Shown here: piece after piece, positions 1 through 8,228 of the stretch
How positions within the stretch are numbered: the stretch's first letter is position 1
How the letters are laid out: every line of letters begins with the position of its first letter
Source: Hyphomicrobiales bacterium
Lineage (GTDB): Bacteria > Pseudomonadota > Alphaproteobacteria > Rhizobiales > Xanthobacteraceae
Length of the DNA stretch: 64,000 nucleotides
Direction: 5' to 3'
Assembly: GCA_017305535.1 (NCBI GenBank)
Contig: JAFKKN010000005.1
Location: 372,001 to 436,000, forward strand
The notes under the pieces: generated by a model
Database searches by the model: none
Seen by the model: only the letters and a program-made list of their open reading frames with translations
What the model was told of the DNA's origin: nothing
Program-made: the position numbers and the translations under genes

Positions 1-998
1 AAGACAAGAGGCTCGGACTCCATCGCGCAGCGGAGTCTCTCGGCGAGCCGATAGGCGTCGCTGACGTCCTTCCCCGGCAGCAGAACGATGAATTCCTCGC
101 CGCCGATGCGCGCGATGAAATCATCGTCGCGAAACGTGTGCCGGATCAGATCGGCGCAGCGTTTGATCGCCTCGTCGCCCGCCGCATGTCCGTAACTGTC
201 GTTGACGCTCTTGAAATGGTCGATGTCGAGCAGCACGAGGGCTGTCTCCTCACGCGTGCCGCGATGTTTGACGATCTCGGGCAGCGCCTGGATGCTCAAC
301 CGGTTGTAGAGCCCGGTCAGGGGATCGCGCAGCGCTGTCTCCCGCAATCCGGCGACGCTTCGTTCATAGGCGAGCGACAAGGAGAACGCGCCGCTGGCGC
401 TGATATGAACGGCGGCGGCGATCAGGTTGAGATCCAGGAAAATGTCGGCCGGCAGCAGGCTGTCCATCCCGCGATCCAGCAGCAGGCCCTGAACGACGCG
501 CAACAGCGACGAGGCAGCAATCGTTCCGTAGGCGAACACCAATCCCCAGCGGGATGGAAGGTGTTCCCGTTCCAGCGCAAGCGAGAGCATGATGGCGCCG
601 ATCTGCGCCGCGACGATGGCGTTGGTCAGGCCGAAGACCAGTCCCTTGCCGAAAACGGGGGAGAGCATGAGCCCCAGGACCATGACGAGGCTGAGCACAA
701 GAAACCACGCGGACGACGAAGGATGACCGAAGAATATCCTGACGGCCCGCCATCGCAGGCCAAGGCCGATCACCAGCAGGCTGTTCGGCAGCAGCAGGGC
801 TTCCGGCGTGCCGTTGATCTGGCGCGAGAAAATCATGAACGCGACGGCGAAAATCGCGTTCGACGCCACGAGGTAACCCCAGTAGCGGCGATCCTTGTGT
901 CCAAGCCCCGCGAATGCGAAGGCGACCGCGAACACGATCAGCAGCAACGCGTTCACCTTGAACATCGTTTGCTGGTCGAGACCGAACAGAGGCTCCAT
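1..998 (-). CDS. Membrane-anchored diguanylate cyclase (GGDEF), 3' end outside window
   Basis: Predicted to make cyclic di-GMP from two GTP at the inner membrane. The N-terminal ~210 residues hold about six hydrophobic segments and act as an uncharacterised sensory module. The GGDEF domain starts near residue 220 (RDPLTGLYNR at 224-233) and has its active-site loop as GGEEF at 299-303, a functional variant in this family. An RxxD inhibitory site (R290 to D293) sits five residues before it, so product feedback inhibition is likely. No EAL domain is visible before the window edge, which cuts the gene after about 332 codons. The start is ATG at 998; the end is unseen. Confidence 0.9.
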   Translation of the reverse strand, partial: MEPLFGLDQQTMFKVNALLLIVFAVAFAFAGLGHKDRRYWGYLVASNAIFAVAFMIFSRQINGTPEALLLPNSLLVIGLGLRWRAVRIFFGHPSSSAWFLVLSLVMVLGLMLSPVFGKGLVFGLTNAIVAAQIGAIMLSLALEREHLPSRWGLVFAYGTIAASSLLRVVQGLLLDRGMDSLLPADIFLDLNLIAAAVHISASGAFSLSLAYERSVAGLRETALRDPLTGLYNRLSIQALPEIVKHRGTREETALVLLDIDHFKSVNDSYGHAAGDEAIKRCADLIRHTFRDDDFIARIGGEEFIVLLPGKDVSDAYRLAERLRCAMESEPLV

Positions 999-1152
999 CA
1001 AAATCGCCAACTCGCATCGTTTGTTCGAGACACGGTGGGGAAAAAACTTGAACAATCCGATCATCGGCAATCGAGCAATTTGAGTCTCATTTAAATTAAA
1101 ATGGACGTGCCTCCAGTTCGTGTGCGAGGCATGATCTCCGGACGAAGGCCGG

Positions 1153-1869
1153 ATGACGGAGACGCCCTTGCGCGGCATCGATTTCAGTTCGTGGCAGAGT
1201 TTGCTCGCGACCTTGATGGGGCTGGCGCTGTTTGTATTCATCAGCATCGGCATTCGTCTGCTGATCATGTTCACGATCCAGCAACGCCGCGAGCGCATGA
1301 ACCGCCAGATCAACGAGCGCCTGCGCACATTGATCGCGGCTTACAAAACGCTGGGCGGTTCGTTCACCGGCGATCTGGCGGTTGACCCGGCGCATCTGCG
1401 CGATTTGCGCCAACGTGGCCCATCTGCCGGTGAAAACGAGCCGCCGGATGACGTGGGCGCTTCCGTCGAGATTGAAACCGGCTCGGATCGCAAGCGTCGC
1501 ATTCGCGACGCGGTCGAGGCGGCGTTGTCGGATATCATCCTGCTCGGGACCGAAGACCACGTCCGCCTGGCCGAGCGCGCGGTGCGCGAACTGATCGCCG
1601 GCCGCCCGGTTCATACCGCTGAACTCGTGGTGTCGCTGCGCAACTTCATTCGCGAGGCGCTCGATCTCGGGCCGATCCCGTCCGATCTCACGATCCCGAT
1701 GCAAGGTCCGGCACGGCCGTCGAATGGCGGCGGGCGCGGCAAGGGCGAGGGAGGACGCGAACGCTCACGCGGCGGTGGTGGTGCTGGCGGGATGGGCACG
1801 GGGATGGGGATGGGCGGAGGTGGATTGGGAATGGACGGCGACGACCCGTTGTCGGATCATCATCGCTAG
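1153..1869 (+). CDS. Conserved single-pass membrane protein with Gly/Met-rich tail
   Basis: A 238-residue protein I do not recognise. One strong hydrophobic segment lies at about residues 14-41. A basic stretch, a predicted helical region (about 45-180) and a tail from about residue 185 made largely of glycine with methionine and arginine follow. The charged body with repeated Arg/Glu pairs suggests a helical cytoplasmic domain. ATG at 1153 follows a GAAGG. It runs divergently from the GGDEF gene. Its function is unknown; the tail composition recalls low-complexity assembly or nucleic-acid-contact tails, but that is only a resemblance. Confidence 0.75.
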   Translation: MTETPLRGIDFSSWQSLLATLMGLALFVFISIGIRLLIMFTIQQRRERMNRQINERLRTLIAAYKTLGGSFTGDLAVDPAHLRDLRQRGPSAGENEPPDDVGASVEIETGSDRKRRIRDAVEAALSDIILLGTEDHVRLAERAVRELIAGRPVHTAELVVSLRNFIREALDLGPIPSDLTIPMQGPARPSNGGGRGKGEGGRERSRGGGGAGGMGTGMGMGGGGLGMDGDDPLSDHHR

Positions 1870-1937
1870 GGTGAGATCACGCGGCGCAAGGCCGTATAGT
1901 CGATGTCTATTGCGGGAGTTGAGAAAGCCGTGAACAG

Positions 1938-2357
1938 ATGAGCAAAAGCCCTTCGCCTCCGATGCCGGCCGATGTCGCGGCCGCTTTCGATGCGTTTCCG
2001 GCCGCGCTCCGTCGCCGCTTGCGCGGCATTCGAGGCCTGATCTTCAAAACTGCCGCGCAACTCGATGGCGTCGGTCCACTCACCGAGACGCTGAAATGGG
2101 GCGAGCCGGCTTATCTCACCGATGCGTCCGGCAGCGGCACCACCATCCGGCTGGGGTGGCTGCGTCCGTCCGAGACGCATTGCGCGGTTCTGTTCAATTG
2201 CAAGACGACGCTGGTCGAATCGTTTCGCGAGCGGTTTCCGGACGAATTCGCCTACCAGAAAAATCGGGCTCTCCTGCTCGACATGGCGAAGCCGGTGCCC
2301 GAAACCGAACTGTCGATTTGTCTCGGGATGGCGTTGACCTACAGGAAACGACGCTGA
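1938..2357 (+). CDS. DUF1801 domain protein
   Basis: A 139-residue soluble protein with the DUF1801 fold features: an N-terminal helix, the segment ETLKWGEPAYL around residue 55 and a C-terminal helical part. The biochemical role of this family is not established; members resemble small YdhG-type proteins. ATG at 1938 begins a frame that is continuous with family length. It sits 80 bases upstream of dsbB on the same strand, but nothing in the sequence ties the two functionally. Confidence 0.8.
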   Translation: MSKSPSPPMPADVAAAFDAFPAALRRRLRGIRGLIFKTAAQLDGVGPLTETLKWGEPAYLTDASGSGTTIRLGWLRPSETHCAVLFNCKTTLVESFRERFPDEFAYQKNRALLLDMAKPVPETELSICLGMALTYRKRR

Positions 2358-2437
2358 CCGGTCACCGTGCTGTGATGGCGGTCGTCTCGACAGCCCACCC
2401 GTCACGCGATACGTCGTCCGGACATTGAGAGGTTGTG

Positions 2438-2980
2438 ATGACCGTTTCGACCACCACCAAACCGGGATCATTGTCGGACGCGACCAGCGCCGCGTCGCGT
2501 TGCGCGGCGTCGATCGCCGCGATCGCCGCGCTGACCTTGGGAGGAGCATGGTTCTTCCAACTGGTGCTCGGCTTGCAGCCGTGCCCGCTCTGTCTCGAAC
2601 AGCGCTATGCCTATTATCTCGCGGTGCCGCTGGCGATCGTCGTCGCGATCGCGGCCGCGCGCGATGCGCCGCGCTCGCTGATCTATGCGGGCCTCTTCGC
2701 GCTGTTGCTGGCGGCGCTCGCCAACGCCGTGCTCGGCGGCTATCATTCGGGCGTCGAATGGCGCTGGTGGCCGGGACCGACCGATTGCAGCGGGCCGGTC
2801 GGTAATCTCGGCAGTGCTGGCGACCTGCTGTCGCGTCTCGATACCGTGAAGGTGGTGCGTTGCGACGAGGTGCAGTGGCGTTTTCTCGGCCTGTCGATGG
2901 CGGGCTACAATGTGCTGATCTCGCTGTTGATGGCGGCGCTGGCGCTGCTCGGCATCCGGCGGCTGTCGCGGCGGGCCTGA
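2438..2980 (+). CDS. dsbB: Disulfide bond formation protein B (DsbB family)
   Basis: Inner-membrane quinone reductase that reoxidises periplasmic DsbA-type thiol oxidases. Four hydrophobic segments are visible. The first periplasmic loop carries the redox pair C49-P-L-C52 and the second loop carries C117 and C142, as DsbB needs. The 180-residue length is normal. A GTG lies immediately before the ATG at 2438; the ATG is preferred. A DsbA-like protein is encoded at 6567-7256, a plausible partner, though not in the same operon. Confidence 0.93.
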   Translation: MTVSTTTKPGSLSDATSAASRCAASIAAIAALTLGGAWFFQLVLGLQPCPLCLEQRYAYYLAVPLAIVVAIAAARDAPRSLIYAGLFALLLAALANAVLGGYHSGVEWRWWPGPTDCSGPVGNLGSAGDLLSRLDTVKVVRCDEVQWRFLGLSMAGYNVLISLLMAALALLGIRRLSRRA

Positions 2981-2986
2981 AGATCG

Positions 2987-4051
2987 TCAATCGTCGGCGT
3001 CGTCCTGCGGGCGATCGAACAGGTGGACGATGCCGGGCGTGGCGAGACTGACAAAGACGAAGCGCGCCAGGTGATGCGCGCCGACGAACACCGGATCGAT
3101 ATGCAGGGTCAGCGCGAGCGCCAGCATCGCATCCATCGCGCCGGGCGCGAACGCCACCACGATGTCGCTGAAGCGCACGTCGGTGATCATGAAGATGGCC
3201 GCGACGAACAGCGCAGAAATAACGATGGCGACCGCGAACGAACCCAGCGCCGCGCCGACATAGCGCAGCACGGTCCGCGCCGAGATTTTCGCGAAGCGCG
3301 TTCCGATCAGGGCGCCGATGCCGATCAGCGCCGCGGCGCGCAGTGCCGGCGGCAGGCCCCCTTCGATCACCCCGGTGCCGTGCAACAGCGCCGAGCCGAG
3401 CATGGCGCCGAACATCCAGCTCGCCGGAAACCTGATCAGGCGCAGCACGATGGCGCCGGCCACGGCGGCGGCCACCAATGCCGCCAGTTCGAGCGGTGAG
3501 GCGACCATCGGCTGAGTCGTCGCGGGCGCCGGCGCGCCGAGGCCGGTGAGAGCCAGCAACAGCGGCAGGCCCGCCGTCAGGATGATGACTCGCATGGTCT
3601 GCACCACGGCGATGCCGGCCACGTTGGCATCCCGCTCCGCCGCCAGCATGACGATTTGCGACAGCGCGCCGGGGCTGCCGGCGAGCAGCGCCGAGGTGCG
3701 ATCCCAGGCGTGAATGCGTTGCAGATAGATGCTGCTGCCGAGGGTGGCGCAGAACGTCGCCAGCGCCAGCAGCGCGATCGTCACCGGATAGGCGCTCATG
3801 TCGTGCAGCATCTGCCGCGACACCAGCGAGCCGAGCGAGATGCCGAGCAGCACCAGAACGGTTTGCGTGAGCAGCGGCGGCATCCCCAGCGGTCGTCCGG
3901 CGAACGCCGCGACCGCCACCGTGATCATCGCGCCGGAGATCAATCCGCCCGGCAGTTGCAGCCACGCGAACAACAGGCCGCCGCCGACGCCGAGCAGCAG
4001 CGTCTCAAACGTGTGCAGCAATGTCGATCGGCTGGGGAGGGCGAGGCGCAT
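2987..4051 (-). CDS. AbrB family membrane protein (PF05145-type)
   Basis: A 354-residue polytopic membrane protein with roughly ten hydrophobic segments arranged as two similar halves, each with a GGLISGAMI- or SWMFGAMLG-like helix-breaking motif. This is the AbrB/YdcO-like permease family, often misnamed ammonia monooxygenase. It is not the Bacillus DNA-binding AbrB. The substrate is unknown. It converges on dsbB with a 6-base gap. The start is ATG at 4051, giving a normal family length. Confidence 0.85.
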   Translation of the reverse strand: MRLALPSRSTLLHTFETLLLGVGGGLLFAWLQLPGGLISGAMITVAVAAFAGRPLGMPPLLTQTVLVLLGISLGSLVSRQMLHDMSAYPVTIALLALATFCATLGSSIYLQRIHAWDRTSALLAGSPGALSQIVMLAAERDANVAGIAVVQTMRVIILTAGLPLLLALTGLGAPAPATTQPMVASPLELAALVAAAVAGAIVLRLIRFPASWMFGAMLGSALLHGTGVIEGGLPPALRAAALIGIGALIGTRFAKISARTVLRYVGAALGSFAVAIVISALFVAAIFMITDVRFSDIVVAFAPGAMDAMLALALTLHIDPVFVGAHHLARFVFVSLATPGIVHLFDRPQDDADD

Positions 4052-4147
4052 GCGCCGCGATCTATGGCAAATCCCGCCGCCGCCGACAAATGCATGAAAG
4101 TCATGCGGCGGGCCGGTCAGGGTATGGCTGGCCGGTTACTGGAGTGG

Positions 4148-4245
4148 CGTCATCCTGAGGCGGCGATGCGATAGCATCGCCCTCGAAGGATGATGGGCCG
4201 TCGCCCTTCGTGGCCATTGCTGCGCAATGGCACCTCAGGGTGACG
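4148..4245. repeat. Interspersed palindromic repeat, family B, copy 1
   Basis: An imperfect inverted repeat with outer arms CGTCATCCTGAGG and CCTCAGGGTGACG and internal hairpins, including one around ATGCGATAGCAT. The same outer arms recur at 18539-18630. It lies between the start of the AbrB-family gene and the start of the PsiF gene, both on the minus strand, so it is downstream of neither promoter-to-gene path. No gene was seen in the rest of the 4052-4272 gap. Confidence 0.8.
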
Positions 4246-4272
4246 GCACCTCATTCACGCAAAACGTTCGAC

Positions 4273-4545
4273 TTACATCGCCTTGCCGCCGCTCTTCTTG
4301 CACTCGGCGCGGAATTTGTGACGCGCCTTGCCGTGCAGGCCCTTGGCGTCGGCCTGCTTGGAGCATTCCAGCGACGCGGCGCTGCGCTCGGCCTTGGCTT
4401 TCGGTGCGGTCGCGGGAGCGGCCGTGGTTGCCGGCGCGGACTTCGCGGCGGGAGCGGCGGGCGCCGTCGTCTGGGCCGAGGCGGGACCCGCGAGCAGCAG
4501 GGCGGCAACGGCGGTGGTGATCGCGAGGGACGTGAATTTCATCAT
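4273..4545 (-). CDS. Small secreted PsiF-repeat protein
   Basis: A 90-residue exported protein. It has a signal peptide of about 24 residues ending in ASAQ, an Ala/Pro/Thr linker, then a single PsiF repeat near residues 57-84 with two cysteines (LECSKQADAKGL and FRAECKK). E. coli PsiF is phosphate-starvation induced, but the molecular role of the repeat is unknown. The first of two adjacent ATGs (4545) is chosen because an AGGTG lies five bases upstream; a longer in-frame extension to 4650 has no signal-like start. Confidence 0.8.
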   Translation of the reverse strand: MMKFTSLAITTAVAALLLAGPASAQTTAPAAPAAKSAPATTAAPATAPKAKAERSAASLECSKQADAKGLHGKARHKFRAECKKSGGKAM

Positions 4546-4729
4546 AGTGTCACCTACGGGTTGGAGGGGCTTGGACGGTCGCGCCGCGATGCTGAATGGC
4601 CGATGAATAATTACGGCCGGCGAAAAACATAAATTTGACCGGCCCCGCATGGTCCTCGTTGAAACGGCTTCGGCCTGCGCTAGGATCAGGTCGATTTTCT
4701 TGGACCACCACGACCCGAGGAGAACGACG

Positions 4730-5221
4730 ATGATAAGTCATGTTAAACTGTTCTGTGCGGTGGCTGTCTCCAGCGTTGCCATGTTGTCCGTGACGCTGCC
4801 GGCGCAGGCCCTCACGGCGCAGGAATGCAGCGCCAAGTATCAGGCGGCGAAGACGGCCGGTACGCTCAACGGCCAGAAGTGGAACGACTTCCGCAAGACC
4901 CAATGCGCGGCCGGGGCCACGGCCGCGGCACCCGCTGCCGCCCCCGCCGCTGCGCCGGCACCGGCGGCGCCCGCTCCGGCGCCGCGAACGGCAACGGCAC
5001 CGAAGCCGGCCGCGGCTCCCGCCGCTGTCGGCAATGCCGTCTTCCCGTCGGCGGTCGATCCCAAGTACGCCAAGGAAACCGCCGGCAAGGCGCGGATGCA
5101 TACGTGCGTCGATCAGTACAACGCCAACAAGGCCACCAACGGCAATGGCGGCATGAAGTGGATCCAGAAGGGCGGCGGCTACTACAGCGAATGCAACAAG
5201 CGGCTGAAAGGCGCGGCGTGA
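4730..5221 (+). CDS. Secreted Ala/Pro-rich protein with paired cysteines
   Basis: A 163-residue protein with a signal peptide (residues 1-25, ending PAQA). Two small cysteine-containing domains are joined by an Ala/Pro-rich linker of about 50 residues. The N-terminal one has QECSAKYQAAK and FRKTQCAAG; the C-terminal one has HTCVDQYNANK and YYSECNK. The repeated pattern of a Cys, a K/A-rich helix and a second Cys resembles the PsiF-like protein next door, suggesting relatedness. The start at 4730 has GAGGAG eight bases upstream. It is divergent from the PsiF gene, and its function is unknown. Confidence 0.75.
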   Translation: MISHVKLFCAVAVSSVAMLSVTLPAQALTAQECSAKYQAAKTAGTLNGQKWNDFRKTQCAAGATAAAPAAAPAAAPAPAAPAPAPRTATAPKPAAAPAAVGNAVFPSAVDPKYAKETAGKARMHTCVDQYNANKATNGNGGMKWIQKGGGYYSECNKRLKGAA

Positions 5222-5248
5222 TTCGTCGCATCTTCGTGACGTGATGAG

Positions 5249-5282
5249 CAATCGCCCCGGCGCGCCCGCGTCGGGGCGATTG
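5249..5282 (+). terminator. Hairpin after the secreted Ala/Pro-rich gene
   Basis: A perfect 11-bp stem, CAATCGCCCCG at 5249-5259 pairing with 5272-5282, with a 12-base loop, lies 27 bases after the stop codon. It lacks a clear T-run, so it may act as an mRNA 3' stabiliser or a weak terminator. Confidence 0.6.
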
Positions 5283-5327
5283 TGATTCCGATGAACTAAT
5301 TCTCACGATGACGATGATAGCCAGACG

Positions 5328-5717
5328 ATGATAGCAAGTCTCGGCCTGATCCTGCTGTGTCAGTTGCTGGGCGAGATCGTGGTCCGCGGCATCGGCGCGC
5401 CGATCCCCGGACCTGTCGTCGGCCTGATTATATTGTTGGTGCTGCTGCAAGGCCGCGACCGCATCGGACTGTTGCGGCGTGGGCCGCTCGGTGACGGCGG
5501 CGTCGAACGCGCGGCCAGCGGGATGCTGGCGCATCTGTCGCTCTTGTTCGTGCCGGCCGGTGTCGGCGTCGTGCAACATCTCGATCTGGTGTCGTCGCAT
5601 GGCGTCGCGATCTTCGTCATTCTCGCGCTGTCGGCACTTGTGACGCTGGTGGTGACGGCGGTGACATTCATTGTTACCGGCAAGTTGCTCGATCGCTGGC
5701 GAGGCACGTCATCATGA
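5328..5717 (+). CDS. CidA/LrgA family holin-like protein
   Basis: A 129-residue membrane protein with four hydrophobic segments and the family motif around GAPIPGPVVGLIILL (residues 22-36). CidA/LrgA proteins form small oligomeric membrane pores and act with an LrgB/CidB partner, affecting murein hydrolase activity or export of small metabolites such as pyruvate. The partner gene follows directly and overlaps by four bases (ATGA), so translation is coupled. An ATG lies at 5328. Confidence 0.88.
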   Translation: MIASLGLILLCQLLGEIVVRGIGAPIPGPVVGLIILLVLLQGRDRIGLLRRGPLGDGGVERAASGMLAHLSLLFVPAGVGVVQHLDLVSSHGVAIFVILALSALVTLVVTAVTFIVTGKLLDRWRGTSS

Positions 5718-6445
5718 CGAGCACCTCGTCCGGACCGTTCGCGCTGTGGGTCTATCTCTCGCAGACACCGTTGTTGTGGCTCACGCTGACGCTGCTGGTC
5801 TACGCGGCCGCCGATGCGGTATCGGCGGCGACCAATCGTCATCCGCTCGCCAATCCGGTGTTGCATTCGGTATGGGTGATCGGCGTCATCCTGCTGCTCA
5901 CCGGCACGCCCTATCCGGAATACTTTAACGGCGCGCAGTTCGTGCATTTCCTGCTCGGTCCCGCGACGGTCGCGCTCGCGGTGCCGCTCTATGAGAACCG
6001 CAAGGTGGTGTTGTCGGCGGTGGTGCCGATGGCGGTCGCGGTGCTGGTCGGCGGCATCACTGCCATTGTTTCCATCGTAGTGCTGGCGCGGCTCGTCGGG
6101 CTGCCCACCAATGTCGTGCTGGCGCTGGCGCCGAAGTCGGTGACCGCGGGCGTCGCGATGGGCATCAGCGAATCGCTTGGCGCGGATCCATCGATCACCG
6201 CGGTCTGCGTGATGCTGACGGGGATCATGGGCGCGATCATCGTCACGCCGCTGATGAATCGCCTCCGCATCACCGATTTTCGCGCACGCGGTTTCGCGGC
6301 CGGGCTGACCGCGCACGGCATCGGCACCGCGCGGGCGTTTCAGGTCGATACTGTCGCGGGCGTGTTCGCCGGCGTGGCGATGAGCCTGAATGCCCTGGTC
6401 ACCTCGCTGATCGTGCCCGTTGCCGTCACCCTGTTGATGCGATGA
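5714..6445 (+). CDS. LrgB/CidB family membrane protein
   Basis: A 243-residue polytopic protein of the LrgB family, with conserved stretches VFLL-like helices, LAPKSVTAGVAMGIS (around residues 137-151) and HGIGTARAF near residue 200, which are characteristic of the family. It overlaps the LrgA-like gene by four bases and forms the standard LrgA-LrgB pair. The likely role is membrane permeability or metabolite export with that partner. No dedicated LytTR- or LysR-type regulator lies next to it. Confidence 0.9.
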   Translation: MTSTSSGPFALWVYLSQTPLLWLTLTLLVYAAADAVSAATNRHPLANPVLHSVWVIGVILLLTGTPYPEYFNGAQFVHFLLGPATVALAVPLYENRKVVLSAVVPMAVAVLVGGITAIVSIVVLARLVGLPTNVVLALAPKSVTAGVAMGISESLGADPSITAVCVMLTGIMGAIIVTPLMNRLRITDFRARGFAAGLTAHGIGTARAFQVDTVAGVFAGVAMSLNALVTSLIVPVAVTLLMR

Positions 6446-6566
6446 GGGCAGGTGCGACGGAATGCCGAAATTGTCATTTGCCCCGGCTTCGCTATGCTGA
6501 TTGACAGTCCCGCAACATATACGCGTATCCGGCGCCATGCCGGTTCAGAGGAAGTTGGTCGAAGCG

Positions 6567-7256
6567 ATGTCCGTTAAGTTGCCGTCGATGCAGGTTGCCA
6601 CGCCGTCCGTCATCACTCGCCGTCACGCGCTCGGCGTGCTGGGTGGAGTCGCGGGAATGCTCGGCGCGGGCGTTGTTCCGTCACGGGGCGCGCCGGCCGA
6701 TGCGTCCGACGACGTGCTGTCCGAAGGCGCGGTGCTGCGCGATCCCGATATCCCGGCGGCAGGTAATGCCAATGGCGACGTCACCATCGTCGAATATTTC
6801 GATTACAATTGTCCGTACTGCCGCAAGCTCGCGCCTGAACTGTCGCAGGTGGTATTCGACGACGGCAAGGTGCGGCTGGTGTTCAAGGACTGGCCGATTC
6901 TCGGGCCGGTGTCGGTCTATGCATCGAAGATGGCGCTCGCGACCAAGTATCAGGACAAGTTCGTCCAGGCACACGAAGCGATGATGAACACCAGTTCGCG
7001 GATCACCGAATCGCGGATTCGCGAAATGCTCGCCGAGGCCAAGATCGATGTCGATCGCGCCACCCGCGATCTCGAAACCCACGGCGCCGACATCGACCGC
7101 GTGCTGAAGCGCAACGACGAGCAGGCCAAGGCCTTCGGCTTTCGCGGCACGCCGTCGTTCATCGTCGGCAAGTTCCGGGTGCCCGGCATCCTGACCATGG
7201 CGCAGTTCGACCAGGCCATCGCCGACGCGCGCAAGGCCGCCAAGGCGAGGAAGTAG
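6567..7256 (+). CDS. DsbA-family periplasmic thiol oxidoreductase
   Basis: A thioredoxin-fold protein with active site C82-P-Y-C85 and the cis-proline loop RGTPSFIVG near residue 196. It has an N-terminal export signal with adjacent arginines (TRRHALG) followed by a hydrophobic stretch, consistent with Tat or Sec export. It probably oxidises or isomerises cysteines in the periplasm and may be recycled by the DsbB at 2438. Start uncertain: ATG at 6567 has AGAGGAAG 12 bases upstream, while in-frame ATG 6537 and TTG 6501 are alternatives. The TTG overlaps a TTGACA that could instead be a -35 element. Confidence 0.9.
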   Translation: MSVKLPSMQVATPSVITRRHALGVLGGVAGMLGAGVVPSRGAPADASDDVLSEGAVLRDPDIPAAGNANGDVTIVEYFDYNCPYCRKLAPELSQVVFDDGKVRLVFKDWPILGPVSVYASKMALATKYQDKFVQAHEAMMNTSSRITESRIREMLAEAKIDVDRATRDLETHGADIDRVLKRNDEQAKAFGFRGTPSFIVGKFRVPGILTMAQFDQAIADARKAAKARK

Positions 7257-7282
7257 GCGCGGAGGCATTTTCCGCGTGCAAG

Positions 7283-7306
7283 GCGCAAGGTTGTGTATCC
7301 TTGCGC
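7283..7306 (+). terminator. Hairpin after the DsbA-like gene
   Basis: An 8-bp stem, GCGCAAGG at 7283-7290 with CCTTGCGC at 7299-7306, and an 8-base loop lie 26 bases after the stop codon. A T-containing stretch (GGATATTTCCCTT) follows. It is a plausible intrinsic terminator, though the T-run is interrupted. Confidence 0.5.
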
Positions 7307-7370
7307 GTGGATATTTCCCTTGAGGATTGAGTCGTAGAGTGGTGCAGTTACTCCGCGCTGGAGTGACGAA

Positions 7371-7666
7371 ATGATCGTCGGCTTTCGGGATGACTGGCTG
7401 CGCGCCTTTTTCGTGGACGATATCCGTTCCCGTAATATCCCGCCCGATCTCGAAGCCGTTTGTTCCGCAAGCTCCAGATGATCGATGATGCCGTGACCGA
7501 TCAGGATTTGCGCGTGCCGCCCAGCAATCATTTTGAAAAGCTGCGCGGTCATCTGGCAGGTTTCCACGCGATCCGCGTCAACCAGCAATGGCGCCTGGTT
7601 TTCCGCTGGAATGGCGAACGCGGCGAGGCGGACGGGATTTATCTGGACGATCACAGCTATCGATGA
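7371..7666 (+). pseudogene. higB: HigB/RelE-type toxin, frameshifted
   Basis: The reading from ATG 7371 gives MIVGFRDDWLRAFF and on to PDLEA, typical of the N-terminus of HigB host-inhibition toxins. It then meets a TGA at 7488. The rest of the toxin continues in another frame from about 7458 (LFRKLQMIDDAV, then LRGHLAGFHAIRVNQQWRLVF) to the stop at 7666. One missing base near 7457 would restore a continuous protein of about 98 residues. The gene is therefore broken, or expressed by frameshifting, or the sequence has an error. A TTG at 7460 could start a 68-residue C-terminal part. The antitoxin gene downstream is intact. Confidence 0.75.
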
Positions 7667-7679
7667 GAGCGAGGCGAAC

Positions 7680-7988
7680 ATGCTGACCACCAAGCGCAAG
7701 CCGGCGACCGTGGGCGAAATCCTGACCGAGGAATTCATGCAGCCGATGGGCCTCACCCAAGGCGCGCTTGCGGAGGCGATGGGCGTCCAGCGTAAGCATG
7801 TCAACGAACTCTGCGGGAATCGCCGGAACGTGACCGCTGCAACCGCGCTCATTCTCGCGCGCGTGTTCGGCAACAGTCCTGATTTCTGGCTTAACGTGCA
7901 GCGGCGTTATGACCTTTGGGAGGTGATGAATACACCGAAAGAACGCGAACGTGTTGAGCGCGCACGGCCGCTCAAGCACGCTGCGTGA
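7680..7988 (+). CDS. higA: HigA-family antitoxin (XRE helix-turn-helix)
   Basis: A 102-residue DNA-binding antitoxin. Residues 10-60 hold the XRE-type helix-turn-helix (VGEILTEEFMQPMGL, then QGALAEAMGVQRKHV and NELCGNRRNV). It is followed by the family-typical DFWLNVQRRYDLW. HigA normally binds HigB and represses its own operon. The ATG at 7680 follows GAGCGAGG and lies 13 bases after the toxin stop, the usual toxin-first HigBA order. Since the toxin frame is interrupted, HigA may now act only as a regulator or as an antitoxin for toxins elsewhere. Confidence 0.9.
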   Translation: MLTTKRKPATVGEILTEEFMQPMGLTQGALAEAMGVQRKHVNELCGNRRNVTAATALILARVFGNSPDFWLNVQRRYDLWEVMNTPKERERVERARPLKHAA

Positions 7989-8057
7989 GGCAGCTATGCG
8001 GATGACCTGCCAATGGGGAAATACTGACCTGCCGTTGGCTGAGGTGTCTTGAAAGTT

Positions 8058-8143
8058 TGGTGCGGGTGGAGGGACTCGAACCCCCAAGCCTTTTGGGCAA
8101 CGCATTTTGAGTGCGCCGCGTCTACCAGTTCCGCCACACCCGC
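8058..8143 (-). tRNA. tRNA-Leu (anticodon CAA)
   Basis: On the minus strand the acceptor arms GCGGGTG and CACCCGC pair. The anticodon stem GCGCA/TGCGT encloses the loop CTCAAAA with anticodon CAA. A long class II variable arm (TTGCCCAAAAGGCTTGGG) and the T-loop GGTTCGAGTCC are present. The CCA end is encoded. The total is 86 bases including CCA. It reads UUG leucine codons. Confidence 0.93.
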
Positions 8144-8228
8144 TTCACCAAATGCCGCGACCGAGCGCGGCGCACAGACCTATAAGGGGCGCCCAAACCG
8201 GTGGCAACCCATAATCAGGCTTCGTCTA

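Noticed and set aside
1866-3965. Long minus-strand open frame of about 700 codons across dsbB and the AbrB gene
   Set aside because: It is rich in Arg and Ala with no domain, runs antisense to DUF1801 and dsbB and overlaps the AbrB gene in another frame; it is an artefact of high GC content.
6501-6566. TTG start giving a longer DsbA-like protein
   Set aside because: The extra residues lack signal-peptide character, and the TTG is part of a TTGACA that could be a -35 element.
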